The position numbers and the translations under genes are program-made. From Ephemerocybe angulata (taxonomy: Eukaryota > Basidiomycota > Agaricomycetes > Agaricales > Psathyrellaceae): 64,000 nucleotides of DNA. How positions within the stretch are numbered: the stretch's first letter is position 1; each line of letters starts with the position of its first letter. The stretch is taken from assembly GCA_013368325.1 (NCBI GenBank), contig JAACJK010000164.1, positions 62,001-126,000 on the forward strand, written 5' to 3'. Below the pieces are notes generated by a model. It saw nothing but the letters and a program-made list of their open reading frames with translations. It was not told the origin of the DNA and made no database searches. Shown piece by piece: positions 43,822 to 57,610 of this stretch.

Positions 43822-45895
43822 ATGTCCAACTTTCATGGAGCACACGATTTCACGTCGGAAACCATTAACGTAGTTCAAGCAAACAACTATCATGTTCACC
43901 AAGGAGGGTCGGCTTCGAGATGTCCGATTCCCAGTGAGTTGCAGCCTGCCCGGGTAGTACTTTTCTACCACTCGCGTTGACTTCCTCGCCCTTAGAACTG
44001 GAAGCAAACATAGCAACTGGCGCCCTGTACAACTCCAAGGAACGATACGACGCGGACGCCCCAAAGTGCTTCCCGGAAACCCGGGTAGCAGTCCAGGAGG
44101 AGATCCTGAGCTGGATCGCCAAAGGAGACGAAAACAGCGAGCCCACGAAAATCCTCTGGCTGACTGGTCCTGCTGGAGCTGGCAAGACAGCCATCACGGG
44201 TTCGGTCGCTGAAACATGCAACGAGCATGGCCTTCTCGCAGCAAGCTTCTTTTTCTCCTCAGTTACAGGATCGGCGAGTAGACGCTCGAAGAGGTGTTTT
44301 GTCACCACCCTGGCATATCAGCTCCTCCAGCACGACAACCTTCAGCCCATGGAGGAACCCATCTTCACTTCGCTTCAGCGGAATCCTGCCATTCTCGAGA
44401 CCCGCCTGAAGGATCAACTCGAATCCTTCATTCTCGCTCCCCTCCGCGCCCTGGGACCAAGAGGCTCGACCGCCAGCCCCAAAGTTGTCATCATCGATGG
44501 CCTGGATGAGTGTCTTCCGGAGGAAAATCCCATGGATTCCTCTGCTAACGATGTTCCGTACTGGCTGCGGAAGGAGCGCGACCTGCAAGAGATCCTTTCC
44601 GTTCTTCTGCAGGCCGCCAGTGACCCTGCCTTCCCCTTCCGGATCCTCCTAGCCAGCCGGCCCGAAGCCATAATCGAGGAGTACTTCAGGACTCTCTCGG
44701 CTCAGAAGGTTCACAGACGAATATTTCTCGACGGGAAGTATGAGCCGGACAAGGATATCGCGCTATTTCTCGACGCCAAGTTCAGCGAGATTCGTAGGCG
44801 GTACGGCCTGCCTCATGCGTGGCCCAGCGACGCTGACATCAAGCTATTGGTCGAAAATGCATCTGGTCAATTCATATACGCAGCCACTGTTATCCGTTTC
44901 ATCGACAATCCTTCAGCTCCCCCGCCGGAATTACTGGAACGCGCGGTGAAGCTAATCCCAGCTGAAGGAAACTCTAGCCCGTTCGCCAAACTGGATGCGC
45001 TATACAGATATGTCCTCAACTCAACTCCGAAACCTGCTCTTGTGGTCTTATGGCTTCTCACCATTCGTAAAGGACTGAGAGGTTTTCAGACAGAGGGAGA
45101 GATACGATCAGCACTTTTCTGCAGGCAATTCTTAGAGTCGGTGCTTGGGGAGGGTGAACACCTTCTCAGGAACATGGCTTCATTAATGTCCATCCCCCCA
45201 TCCGATGACAACCATTCACCTTACCGGCTCTATCATAAGTCCTTGATGGACTTTCTCGAAGAACCCAGCCGGCACCGCGTTCCTGGGGTAGGAGACTGGT
45301 GGGACTTTTTCAGGGCACATTATTTGCAAGTCTTGAAAGGTTTGTCGCATTCTTTCGCTGGTTTATGAGCAGAGGGCTGATACAGCTTTCAGACAAAGCT
45401 CCACATAACCCTTTGCCAGATGAAGAAGGAAAAGTTTTTCTTGATAGATTCATGGCCGTTATGATACCGTTCTCTTTTGACTACTTCGGCAACACCCCAT
45501 ATTCAGTTTGGAAACTTTACAACGGGGACGATGGTTCTGACCTCCGGTCCTCTGATGCTAGGTGGTGGGCTCACCAGCTTCTCGAACGGAAAGATCCGGT
45601 GGGAATCCACAAAGACCACTTCATTAATGGAATATACTACTCGGTACATGCCTCTGTGAGTACTGTGTAAGCCCCCTTTTTGTTACAAAAATAACGTCCA
45701 TTGTAGTGCCCTTGGTGGCGAAGGTGTCGCCCGGCATGCAGGCACTGGAGAAGGAACCTCATTCTTGTGTGCCGGGATGCTGGCTGGGAAACCCCCGGGT
45801 GGTCGAAACGGCATATTGACGACCTTCGCAATATCTGGAGTCACTGCAGAAGGCATCACCTGACTCCACCAGGGTCAGAAGAAGGTCAAGTATGA
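43822..45895 (+). CDS. NACHT-domain STAND NTPase, copy 1
   Basis: Signal-transduction NTPase of the fungal NLR-like class, many of which act in non-self recognition or cell death (family knowledge). Exons 43822-43933, 43996-45339, 45393-45655 and 45707-45895. Exon 1 encodes a short motif region MSNFHGAHDFTSETINVVQ. The NACHT domain has Walker A GPAGAGKTAI, Walker B VVIIDGLDEC, ILLASRPE (sensor-type) and a downstream helical part with SGQFIYAATVIRF and YRLYHKSLMDFLEEPSRH. The last exon is rich in Trp, Arg and Cys. There are no WD40, TPR or ankyrin repeats, so this is a short NLR form. A homologue lies at 62182 to the window end. Confidence 0.85.
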
Positions 45896-46113
45896 ATAAC
45901 CGTGTTCTCCTCATCGACTATTTATGTAGGAGTAGCCAAATAGCATCATCTAAAGCACCGAAAGCGCAACGCAGAACCTCAGTTCAGAGTCAAAGGTGGC
46001 TAAGGGAAAGCATGAGGAAACAGGTGACGAACGCGGTCGTGAGAGTCGTTAGAAAGCATAAGTAATAATTCTAAAGTCCTTCATGACAGCAACGGGAAAA
46101 CGAATCAGTGTCA

Positions 46114-47453
46114 TCATAGCAGCAACTCTAACACGCCGGCCAAGAGCGCTACTGCCCACGCAGCCCTTGAATTCGGAATGACGGAGGTGCCGGCCGACTT
46201 CAAAGTCGGAACAGGAATGAACCCTGCAGCGTCTGCCTTCTGCTGCTCAACGTTTTGCTGCGAAGGGGTTAGAAAGCACATAACAAGGGAGGATAAAGAG
46301 AAGCCCACCTTGAAAGCAACGAGCCCAACCAGGACACCCAACGCAAAGAAGATGAAGGCGACGACCAACCACACGAAGCCCCAGACCTTTGATGGGCAGC
46401 AACCGTATCGCTCAGCGAACACAGACGCGTCAGACGTGTTGACCTTCCGAGCCAGGGTATCATCTACTGCCAGTCAGCAGGGAGAAGGGGCTGGGAAATG
46501 CAGGGGTACGCACCAACAACGTCCCAGAGGGCGTACATGCAGGACATCACTCCGATAAACAACACGAAATATCGAAGCGCGATGCCCCCGCCCACAAACC
46601 AAAACAGGACCGTTAGTCCGCTCATTCCAAGAATCAACAACCATGTTCTGAGGACAGTAGGTTAGCTTCTATAACCAGTCAAGGACGAGGGGATGCTTAC
46701 AGCCAATCTTTCCTAGCCCACCAAAGCGTGAAAAGGAAGAACACGGCCATGACTAACGAAGCGACTTTGCTAGCGTTGGTATTGAAACCACAGGCAATGA
46801 AGCAGGCCCCAATGAGCGAGGATCCGAGGTAGCCTGCCGGGAGTGTGAGCCAGGATATACCCCCCTTCATCCGGGTCGATCCTCCTTCGTCCGCTGTATG
46901 GCCGTCAGTGGCTGCCTCCCGAGCGAGCCCAGAGAGTAGAATAACGCACGGTCGAGTTCAATTGAGTAGATTTTGGCACATGTTAGCAGTCCGACAAATG
47001 CATGGCTCATCTATGGTCTCTTGTCAGTGCATCGATTCGAGGACCGAGGTCGGGAAACGCACTTCATGGAATCCAACAGTCAATAGTCTACGAAACGATA
47101 AGAACCTCTGCTCCACAGAAATCGCATCTTGTATTGGACTGACTTGAACGGATACACTGCGGGAAATCCAACATATAAGCCTACATCCTCTCCTCTTTCC
47201 GGAATCTACTCACATATCTTGTTCAGATAGGGAACATGCCTAGTAAACCCTCTCAACATTCCCCTCATACCTCATAACCACCCTCTACGCACCATAGTAT
47301 CCCAATAACAATGATATACACCCCTGCTACGATCAGGGTATTCTTCTGCGTCTCGTTCGGGGTAACCTGCGTCTGAAAGTCCCTCGCAAACAGGTATGGC
47401 GTCGATTCGGATAGTCCAGAAGCCGAATCCAGTCGACTTTCGAGGTATGGCAT
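46114..47453 (-). CDS. Peptidase M50B-like membrane protein
   Basis: Multi-pass membrane protein of the M50B-like family of fungi, a site-2-protease relative. Exon 1 (MPYLESRLDSASGLSES...) reaches NTLIVAGVYIIVIGILWCVE, the first membrane helix. Later short exons give HVPYLNKI, YPFK and LLTVGFHE, then MSHAFVGLLTCAKIYSIELD, so the zinc motif HEMSH (H-E-x-x-H) is formed across an intron. After that come GGISWLTLPAGYLGSSLIGACF, several more helices and FAERYGCCPSKVWGFVW. The short final hydrophobic end is GVLELLL. At least seven introns; some small exon borders are inferred. Substrate unknown. Confidence 0.75.
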
Positions 47454-47966
47454 AGTAGTTCTGGTAGGACCTTGGCCCTGTCCCGAGGTAACAAGGAGGA
47501 TATAGGAAGATGGTGGTGGTAGAGAGACAAAAAGTAGTGGTCCGATACTGCGTATGGGCCAAGGCTTACTCTCGCCGCACTTGCTCGGCCATGCACAGGA
47601 TCACGGTTGCATGGATTACCATTTTGAGCGAGCTGGGAAGAGCTGGGTTCTGACGAGCATGCTGGCAGAGGCCGTCGAGGATATCAAAATCTTTCAATAA
47701 CGTGTAGTATTGGGATATTGGGATACGCAGTGAGGATACAAATTGTGGAGGGAAGATGGTGGCAGGGAGTAAAGGGAAAAAGCCGGAATGATTTGCTGGC
47801 ACTTTTATACTCCCGCGATGAGGTCAACGATTGCATCAGACTCCCGGGCCATTATGGTACATACAACCCCCCCCAACTTGATTTGAATCCATCTTTTCTT
47901 CCGGTGTTTAAAGCAATTATATTCTTTGTATTGACGACCGGAATCCTGAGCTATATATCTGCAGCC
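47454..47966. other. Intergenic region
   Basis: Between the start of the M50B-like gene and the stop of the next minus-strand gene. Holds the M50B promoter. Short ORFs on both strands show no motif. Confidence 0.45.
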
Positions 47967-49723
47967 CTATTCCGAGGTCTCAGTCGTCCGATCCTCGACA
48001 GCACTCAGTTCGATCAGAACACCGTCTCGAACTGTGAACTGGGGTATGAGCCTCCTCTGGCTCAATTCCCGAACGTGTAGAATCATGCGTGCCGACAGGG
48101 TCGTGTGCATGACCCGGTGAATCCTTTCACATGGTCGATGGGATAGTGTCAGACGATGAAGGGATCTAGATATCAAGCAGTCGACGTACTCTGCAAGGAA
48201 GAACTTGTGGATGGGCTGGACCGAGATGAGTCGTGAAGGGATAACATAGACATGCGAGCGTCTGCTTACCGGCCCAACGAAGTTAACAATGATATTGCCA
48301 GCTGACAATGCTGTCGAAAGAGCCTTTAAGCCCAATATTTTGGCAAAGAGGATCTGACCCTACTCACTAGTCATCGAGGCGATGAAGTACATCCCATCCC
48401 TGTATAGAATCTGCACGGTTGGGTTTTTTGTATCCCGATTTTCTTGAAACCCAAGCCACAAGCTGATGAGCGATAGGACTGTCCAACAGGGGAGTCAGTG
48501 CAACCCCTCTCAATTTAACGCCAGGTTCTTTCGAATAGAACGACGGAACCCACTGAGTTCGTTGAGGAGGATTAAGCCCCATGATAGTATAGCTATGAAC
48601 TTGCTTTTCTGCAGCGCTGCACAAGCTGAAACGAAAGGAATCACGTTTGATCTATCTTTGGTCCTTCAAGCAGAAGGGATGATGGAGGAAACGATAGGTT
48701 CTGGGTCAGCTGTAGAGTCACTTTACGAGGAAAAGACGTGCAGGTAGCTTTGTCGAGATTTCGAATCATAAGTATCAAAAGTAAAGCATGGAAGATCTAG
48801 AAAACACGAATAAACGATTGGGTCGCAACATCGCACGAGCATAGCTCACCATATATTGGAAGATAAGGTACCGCTTCATTGCCCCATTTCGACCTGAGAG
48901 CGCGTACAGCCGGACAAACATAAGCGCTAGTTCGTGGCTTGAGACAGGGCCGGACGACGATGGGTACACCCAAATGCAAGACCCACACTCTGAAAGTGAC
49001 ATTCCCACTAGATAAAGGACTGCCGCAGAATCGGTTGGCCTGCTTCAATAAGAAGGATTACTACGCACCATTGGTCACAAAGCCCAATGTAGCACAGACG
49101 TTCTGCGGGAAAGTAGTATTCAGGCGATCTGCAAGACAGCCCAAGTGTTCATTGGCATCAGTTCTCGTCGAATGGGTTTGCCATCAGGTGAATGGACCAA
49201 CACTCACAGATGATTGAGGTACTTATGTCCACAAACGCAAAGTATCGGCACCCGATGTATAGAAAGTCGACTAGCTTCCATCGGCGGTTCCAAACGTGCG
49301 TCACCTATTGCACGTATCGCATTCAGGAATGCCCAACGAAAGGTGTCGCGGCATGGGGGCATACTAAACACACCTCGAGAGATAGCGTTTGGAGATAATC
49401 CACTATCTACAATCAGAAGTCAGCGATTTCACCGTCTTGATAGAAAGCGCGTGGCTTCTCCACGATCCCAAGGAAAGGCGCACCAGCAAGACGATCCCAG
49501 CGACTACCGATACAGGCCCATTGTGAGATCCTCTCCTCGATAGGCACTCCCAATAGAGTAACGCCGCCAAGCTTACCTTCAAACCACTGTATACACCAAA
49601 AGCCACGTTAGCTCTACTAGAGCATTCCAGAATGAAAGCCGGTGACCAGCTTACCTTGGAAACCTGTTCATCATGCAGAGCTTTGAGATAAACGTCCAAC
49701 GAGTCCGCAGAAGTAGCGTTCAT
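47967..49723 (-). CDS. Probable multi-pass membrane protein of unknown function
   Basis: Start MNATSADSLDVYLKALHDEQVSK at 49723; a run of short exons follows, separated by 50-70 nt introns. Recognisable pieces are a helix with ALLYWECLSRR, RRWKLVDFLYIGCRYFAFVDIS, LNTTFPQNVCATLGFVTN, HELALMFVRLYALSGRNGAMKRYLIFQYM, LSAGNIIVNFVGP and the last exon HTTLSARMILHVRELSQRR. This order (W-K-x-x-D-F-x-Y, R-x-Y-A-L-x-G-R, SARMILHVREL near the C-terminus) resembles the large basidiomycete family of predicted seven-helix proteins of unknown function. Exon borders in the centre are not resolved. Function unknown. Confidence 0.5.
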
Positions 49724-50426
49724 AATCTCTCTATCCTCTCACTAACTTGAAGAAGTCGCAAAGATAGAATGAGGAAAGAAAGAAAGCGAAGAGAGACCCA
49801 ACATGGGGCTTCCCCACTCCTCAAATGCATAACCGACGCGATCGAATAGGCAATCTCGCCCTCCCGGGGGGTGGTCGCATCGAGCCCAGGATCGAATCGA
49901 ATCCACTCCATGCATGCCCCTTCTGCCTCATGGGCGGGAGGCCTGGCCAGGTAAGGTCGACCAATGCTGCGCTTAATGTCAACAATCAACCTCGAGGCAA
50001 GGCAGGGAGGCTTCAGACCGGCGTACCGTCACGAATCAGGATAAAATGCCCAGACCAAACGCGCTTTTAGTAGGTCCCGAAACGCGAGCTTGGTGTCAGT
50101 CAGGCGGCTCCAGGTACCTCCCTGCATGAACTTTAAACTATTAGTAGTAGCAAAATGAATTGAATTGGTCTAGGCAGCGCAGCGGCCTGGAGTTTGAATA
50201 TAATTGGGGTTGGACAGACATATACATGCCTTTTCAAGAAGCAATTTTGGGGTCTCTTCGTGGTTCTGAAAACATAGCCGCGGTGCGAAAGACCAGTTAT
50301 TCATTAAACGGATCTAACTCACGGCGAAGTAGTTGACGACCCCACGGAAGGATGTCCCGGATGTCCCGTACACCGTGTCTGACGAAATAATTGGGGTTCA
50401 AAATATGAATCGGTTCATCTAGTGAT
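49724..50426. other. Intergenic region
   Basis: Between the start of the membrane-protein gene and the stop of PL14 copy 2. A minus-strand ORF (49720-49989) has no motif and no suitable context. Nothing else seen. Confidence 0.45.
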
Positions 50427-51568
50427 TCACAGCTTCTGCGTGATAGCGAGAGAAACATCCGAGAAGTATACATCTTGATCTTTCGGCGTCGCAAAGGATG
50501 TGCTGGACCCTAAAGGAGAATCAAGTCAGATATCGAACCATTCTATAGATCGTCGATCGTCGATGCGGAAGCACGTACCACCAAAGAAAGTTTGCCATTG
50601 CATGCCTCTGATCCTCCCATTTCGACTCGTGCGCAGGACCAACCCCTTCACGTTGATCTTACTCTCCCCATTGGCCCATAACTGCAGTTCGCCGTTCGCC
50701 TGCCCGACATCATTGAGCTTAACGCGCATCGCCACCACCGTCCATTGGCCAGTAGCGAATTTAAATGAACCCCTGCCCACAGACGCGCCGTACGTCCCAT
50801 TACATTCCGAAAAAGGAGGGACGTTGCACACTTTCTTGTTCTCCGGCGATTCGGGGGGCAGGTAGGTGTAGAGTTCCCCATCTCCTTGCGCTCTCCACAT
50901 AATTCGGGATGAGAAGCACCCATTGTCGCGCCTGCCACCTGAGCATCCCGTGGCTTTATCGTCGTTATCACCGCCATCTACAGAGTAAGTATAACATTAG
51001 TCTCGTCCACCCAAGTTCATGAGCAAATCAGTTACTCACAGATCCCCGGCATCTTACCGCCCTTCTGGAACGCAAACCCTCGAGGGAAGTACACCGAATA
51101 CCCAAAGGTCACCTCCTTCGCCGTCGTCAGATCCAGCCTATTCACCGGGCCCTTGGCATAGAACGAAAATCCTCCTTGTGGGTTATGGCCAAAGGTATAT
51201 GAGCCCTTCGGATAATGTGCCTTGATGACTTTCTTCCCGTTGAGAGTCGTGTACTTGGCCGTGGTGGATTGGAGGACCTTGAAAGGCACCAACGTGGCTG
51301 GCTCGAGCGGCAATTTTGTGTCTCCGCCACTCGTTCCAGGGAAGGTCGACCAGGAGCTAGAACGCGGCCCTTTGGGAAAGAGCTGGGTCGCCTGTACGTC
51401 CCAAATGGAAAGTACCTCCTGGGTGTCTCGATTGGCGAGTCGATGGTGGTGGTCTTGAGAGCGCACTTCCCAGCCATGTGACAAGGGGACAGCGGCGCAG
51501 AAGAACGCGACAAGAAGCGCCAGATGGTGTGGTACAAGCGTAAACCTAGACATAGAAGTGCGGACCAT
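50427..51568 (-). CDS. Polysaccharide lyase family 14-like secreted protein, copy 2
   Basis: Second PL14-like gene. The signal peptide is in MSRFTLVPHHLALLVAFFCAAVPLSHG (ATG at 51568 or 51553). Unlike copies 1 and 3 it has no Ser/Thr-rich linker: the catalytic domain (LFPKGPRSSSW) starts within 65 residues. Motifs: AHYPKGSYTFGHNPQGGFSF, VTFGYSVYFPRGFAF, GGKMPGI, GGDNDDKATGCSGGRRDNGCFS, ELYTYLPPESPENKKVC, RVKLNDVGQANGE, RIRGMQWQTFFGG and a last exon with DQDVYFSDVSLAITQKL. Introns interrupt at the same positions as in copy 1. Appears intact. Confidence 0.85.
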
Positions 51569-53194
51569 GAAGCGGTGTTCAGTTTAGGCCCGAGGAGGGA
51601 GACGGGATGAAGCGAACTTGATGCTTGAACCTGGAGTATTTCGAGGGATACTTATAAGCAAACCACTTGCAGATGGGAGCAAATTGCAAGCATTGGGTGG
51701 ATGAGATGGGTTTCAACGCCGGAGGAAGATGCGTTTGGGATAAAGAGGCGCTGAGCCCGGAGTGTGCTTCCATTGGCCTTCGGTCTTGATACTGGATGTT
51801 CCATAAATCCGAGTGAGGCAATATCGAGCGATATTAAAGCGATATCACCTCTCACTCTCTTGCATCTGAGATATTGTGTGGGCACTGATGTCGACGAAGT
51901 TCGAGGAGGGTGGACGATAAATTTCGTCGTACTTTGCCCGTAATGGGTGGCTCTGGCTCCAATAGAGGAGACTATTGGTAGTATTCGCCCGCGCCATCTA
52001 AGATTGTGATGAGCGAACTTCGAAGAATGGCCGTCACCTTTTGACCCGAGCAGGCGCTCTTCCCTCGTGGGGGGCAACAGATAGAGGCGCCACGCGTGCT
52101 GTAATGTGGATTTCAGGCCTTGACACCGCTTCATAATTAGTTATCGCAGCTACGTTGTGGGATGAGTGGGCGTGATTCGGGTAACCTACTGGTATAATTG
52201 GGATCTTGACATGGATATGGTTACGAGGGCCGAAAGCGCACCATCTCACGTTAATGCATTCTTGTCAGATGCGCACCCGACGGATCGGCGTCTGGCAGGG
52301 GTGTGTTTGCTATAACTGATATCATGATAGACGGTCGTAAGTGCTTCGATTTTCATCCATGACAACTATCGAGCGCACCCAAATAGAACGATCGACTTGA
52401 GTCGAGGACGCGCCTTGTAAGCCAGGAACAATATTTTGGGAATGTTAGAGCCTGGAGCCTGTCTTCAAGCACAGTCGTTCCGATGGGATTGAATGCAAGC
52501 CGCTGTTCCTCAAATATTGTTGATTCGCAAGACTGGTCGTCCGAGGTGCATTTCTGGCTGTATTTCATGCAAATTTCATATAGATATGAGCAAGTGGGCA
52601 CGCCTTCCAAAACCTGTCCGCCTCAGGCCTCAGTAGTAAGTGGTAGAGCTGTGAGGTTCTGTTAATACTCGAGTCGCCAGAGTCAGAGATCAGAAAGGCT
52701 CACCTGGTAACTTTTATCTGCTCCACACGACCCCTGCCTCGTTGTATGGTACACCACATCGTTACTTATGGAGCCAGGGTAGATTTTGTACAGACTTGGA
52801 CTCTCAATACCAGCGAGCGTGCAAAGCGCAAACCTGCATTCCGTGCCACCCGAAATGGCTCTCTTGAGCCTCCTTGTTCAGCAAGACACCTCATCCGAGA
52901 CTGATAGTCTCCACTATCCACGCCAGCCTGCCTTTTCCGCAACGCCATTCATCTTCAAGCACCCCTCGTGAGCTCAGCTCAAACCGAGATATATAGTCGT
53001 GGAGGCAGGAAGAGAGAAAGACTGAAGTGTGGGATCATTGCAGCCGATTCGATTCTGCCCATCATTTGGGGCTCCGCTGGCTACCCGCTGTAAGCGTAAC
53101 CATCTCTTGTCCGGATCCACCACCGAGCTCATCGTTTCCGACCCCTAGAACCCTTTTTACGACCCTCTACGCAACGAGTGTATCATTATAAACG
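51569..53194. other. Long intergenic region
   Basis: Divergent promoter region between PL14 copy 2 (minus) and the Rab11-type gene (plus). Short ORFs on both strands have no motif or paired exon. The region near 51830-51850 has GATATT(AAAG)CGATATC-type short repeats. No gene called. Confidence 0.5.
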
Positions 53195-54292
<1,098 letters not shown>

Positions 54293-55188
54293 GCACTTGC
54301 AATCCTTCAGGACCTACGATGGTTCTGCTGTTCCGCTTCTTATTACCATACCAGAGTCATACCTTTGTCTTACCCCTTGCCTCTTGATATCATTTCTTCT
54401 TTCTTGGCATGTAATATGACCCTTGGATACTCTGCATGCAGACGTATGGGCAATTCGATATTTATTGGGAGAACTTGGATAATGAGAGTCAGAGCCTAGG
54501 AGGGTCCTGCGTGGACTTCGTGGACCTGAGAGTCTCCGTGTGCCAAGTTCAGCGATCTGGCGGATTCCTCTTCTTGGTTAGAACCACCGCCTCATTCGCA
54601 GTCGAAATGCACAGAGTTCTGGTACAGGATGAATTACGGTACTGGGCTATATCACGGAACTCCATTTCGGTTCTGCAAAGCTAATTTAAACGGTTACGAC
54701 ACAGGTTTCCCCTAAATGCCACTGGATTGACAGGGTTCAATACAATCGGTGAATGCTGTTCCGCCATGACGGTTTACTGCAATACACTCACTGCTCAGGC
54801 GAACTGACGGTGACGGGCCACCGAGAACCCCCATTGTTCTTTCATTCCGACCGTCTTCCTTCTTTCTTTCGTTCTTTCTCCTCCGCCGTGTGTGTTTCGG
54901 CTCCCATTGAGTCATTACTCGGCGAACACGTTGTTACGGCCACACCTTTTGGGGTGCGTAACCGTGCGTTTGTCTATGAAAGGGCGGGCAAGTAAAAGGA
55001 GCGAACGAATCGCGCCCTCGAGTTCTCCATCCACCGTGACGCACGAAAGGTACGTGGCCGGGTCTTCCTTGAGGTACGGGCGAGGCTCGCTCATGCGTCA
55101 CATTAGATAACCTTCCCCGACGAGCAAGCAACGTTTATGGCACGTTGCCTTTAAAGCCTTGTCAGGCGCACCCATCGAGAGGAGGCCA
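54293..55188. other. Intergenic region
   Basis: 3' region of the Rab11-type gene and the promoter of the next F-box gene. Pyrimidine-rich at 54840-54890. Short ORFs have no motif. Confidence 0.45.
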
Positions 55189-56826
55189 ATGTCGACATCC
55201 TACCGCCGTGCAGCGCGAGAGCAGCTGCCACACGAAACGACGGTGACCATCCCGGACCTTCCCCCAGAGCTCGTCCTGCTCCTCTGCACGTTCCTCCCGG
55301 ACGACGACCTCTACCGACTCGCCTTCGCATGCAAACGTCTGCACCACCTCGCACTTCCTGTCTACCTGGGCCGCTACGGATGCGACGACGAATTTATCTT
55401 CGACAGCCTGCTGTCTCCGGACGTGATGCAGGCGCTCAGGTCCGCGCTATACACCCCGCGACTCAAAAGGCTCGTGTATACTTGCCGTGTTGGGAAGGGG
55501 CATCAGCAAGGTGAGGACTTGCGCGAGCTGCTCGAAATCGTCGAAATCGAGGATTTCCGGCTGCAGCCTGGTGCTGCATCTGTGAACCAGAAGGGAAGTG
55601 CGGAAGACCAACTTCGACAAGAACCAGACGAGCCGGAGGAGGAAGGGATCACCACGGAGGCGGCGAAGCAATGGACAGGGGTGCTCGACGGGCTTATAGC
55701 AAAGGCCAGATGTCGCTGCCTGACTGCGGAGATGGACAGCAATCAACGGAGCGTCGAGAGCATCGAGGAGGGCATTGTCCGAGAGTGCTATAGGCCACAC
55801 AACATCGTACGCAACACCATCGCCAGATGGTTTACTCCGCGCACACGCCATCTTGAGGAGTTTCGTGTGCACTCGACATCTCTCTTCCACACTGGCTTGC
55901 TCCAATGGACTCTTGGGACACTGAGGGCCCCCTCTCTAACCTCCGTTTCCTTCAGTCAGCTGCACCACTTTACCGCGGAAACGTGGGCCATCCTCCTCCC
56001 TTGCATCACCATTCCGAACCTCCAACAACTTTCCATCAACCTCTGCGCGATCGCAACGACGGACCTCTACGCCTTCCTCGCCAGACATCCAGCAATCACG
56101 GAACTCAACTTCGGACGGAACCTCCTCCCGCCCGACATGAAAGCTACCATGCCGAGCGCCCTCCTCCCCGCCCTCAACACGCTTTCCGGACCTCCAGATT
56201 ACATCGTCGCGTTTCTCTCGACACGCGCGTTTGAGACCCTCACAACCGTACGCGTGCTTTACCGTGCTAAGCGGGCGAGCCAGTTCACCCTGGACGCCGT
56301 GAACCACGACCTGGCGCCAGTGTGCCTGCGGCTGAAGAGCGTTCCTTCCGTTGTGCTCGCAGTGTCCTTCGAAGCTGGGGATGTGGACTGGGTCCTGGGC
56401 GCTCGGGCACCCGATGCTAATCAGAATGGACTCAGCGGTGCTCAAGGGTCGAGTTCATCCTCGACGATGCAGCACTCGGTCTCCTTCGTCGCGAGCTGCG
56501 TGACGAAGGTCGAGTTCGAGGCGAACGTCTACGTTCTCCCGCTCTCCATCGTGTTCTCGCTGCCGAAGTGGCTCGGGGGCTTTGCGCGGATCAAGGTGTT
56601 TATGCTCCGGACTTTGGCGTCCGACGCGAGGCGTGGTGTGAGTGGAGACTTTGCAGAGCAGAGGAAGATTATGAATATTGATACGGCGCCGTGGCAGGTG
56701 GACCAATTTACGGCGGCCTTTCTGCATGCGGTTGTGAAGCATTGTCCTGGGCTTAGGAGGGTGGAAGTCGATGGGAAGGAAGTCGAGGTGCCGGGTCCTA
56801 GGGCTGATATTGTCAGGTTACGATAA
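55189..56826 (+). CDS. F-box protein with leucine-rich region
   Basis: Single exon. ATG at 55189 (MSTSYRRAAREQLPHET); codons further upstream in frame start with TTG only. Canonical F-box at about residues 18-60: IPDLPPELVLLLCTFLPDDDLYRLAFACKRLHHLALPVYLGRYG. A charged linker rich in Glu and Asp follows (EPDEPEEEG), then leucine-rich segments such as LRAPSLTSVSF, IPNLQQLSINLCAI and HPAITELNFGRNLL. Not closely related to genes A, B and C at 10-39 kb, which have the divergent F-box-like form. Likely SCF adaptor, target unknown. Confidence 0.8.
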   Translation: MSTSYRRAAREQLPHETTVTIPDLPPELVLLLCTFLPDDDLYRLAFACKRLHHLALPVYLGRYGCDDEFIFDSLLSPDVMQALRSALYTPRLKRLVYTCRVGKGHQQGEDLRELLEIVEIEDFRLQPGAASVNQKGSAEDQLRQEPDEPEEEGITTEAAKQWTGVLDGLIAKARCRCLTAEMDSNQRSVESIEEGIVRECYRPHNIVRNTIARWFTPRTRHLEEFRVHSTSLFHTGLLQWTLGTLRAPSLTSVSFSQLHHFTAETWAILLPCITIPNLQQLSINLCAIATTDLYAFLARHPAITELNFGRNLLPPDMKATMPSALLPALNTLSGPPDYIVAFLSTRAFETLTTVRVLYRAKRASQFTLDAVNHDLAPVCLRLKSVPSVVLAVSFEAGDVDWVLGARAPDANQNGLSGAQGSSSSSTMQHSVSFVASCVTKVEFEANVYVLPLSIVFSLPKWLGGFARIKVFMLRTLASDARRGVSGDFAEQRKIMNIDTAPWQVDQFTAAFLHAVVKHCPGLRRVEVDGKEVEVPGPRADIVRLR

Positions 56827-57610
56827 CGGATATGACTGGATAATGCATGAATTTAATGGGCATAGAGGTATGGGTGTGCTTTTCTCGTCTGTATTTGGTG
56901 GAGCTGACCTGGGTCTACCAAAGATTGCTAGGCGTATTCTTATTTAAAAAAGATGCCACACTATTGTGGATGGACAATCATTCGTGTAATTCAAAGTGTG
57001 CACTGTCAAAGCTAGTGGTTGCGGTGCGCTGTGCTTCATACCAACTCTAATATTTAACTCTCGAATGTTCTAGCGCACGGATAACACGGGTTTGTACAGG
57101 ACCTGTCCAGATGGTGAGGTGTGTCCTTTTAACACGTTCTTCCTTGTTCACAAACTTGGGGGAAGAGACTGCTAGCCCAAGCCTTGAGTGGTCGAGGGTC
57201 GTACCAAAGTGTTTCTCGAAGCTTACCCCCACGGCTTTGGAGATATTCGAGATGGTTATTGACGATCGTCACTCAAGCAGGTCCTTCTACCTGACTGATG
57301 CTTGAGCAAGTGGGAAGTGGCTGGAGCGCGTTTGGAGCGCGTCGTCAGGGCCGTGCCGCCTTTGCCGTCGCATGCCAAGCAAACTCTATGTTATTCGCCA
57401 ATCGTCAGGGCCGGATTTTCTTGGGACTTTCCCGGCCACGTCGTTGCCATTCAACCTTCCTTTGCCCTCAACTTCCAAGGCCCAATTTCATTCTCTCGTC
57501 TTCCCTTAACTAAAGTCGTTCCTTGTCGTTCCGTTCTCTTGTGCTGAGTGGATCTTTGGCACACCTATCTCCCCCCTCATTTTAAAATCAAGACGGAGCC
57601 TAGCTCTAAA
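56827..57610. other. Intergenic region
   Basis: Between the F-box gene and PL14 copy 3. Repeated words TCGTCAGGGCCG occur at about 57342 and 57403. No gene recognised. Confidence 0.45.
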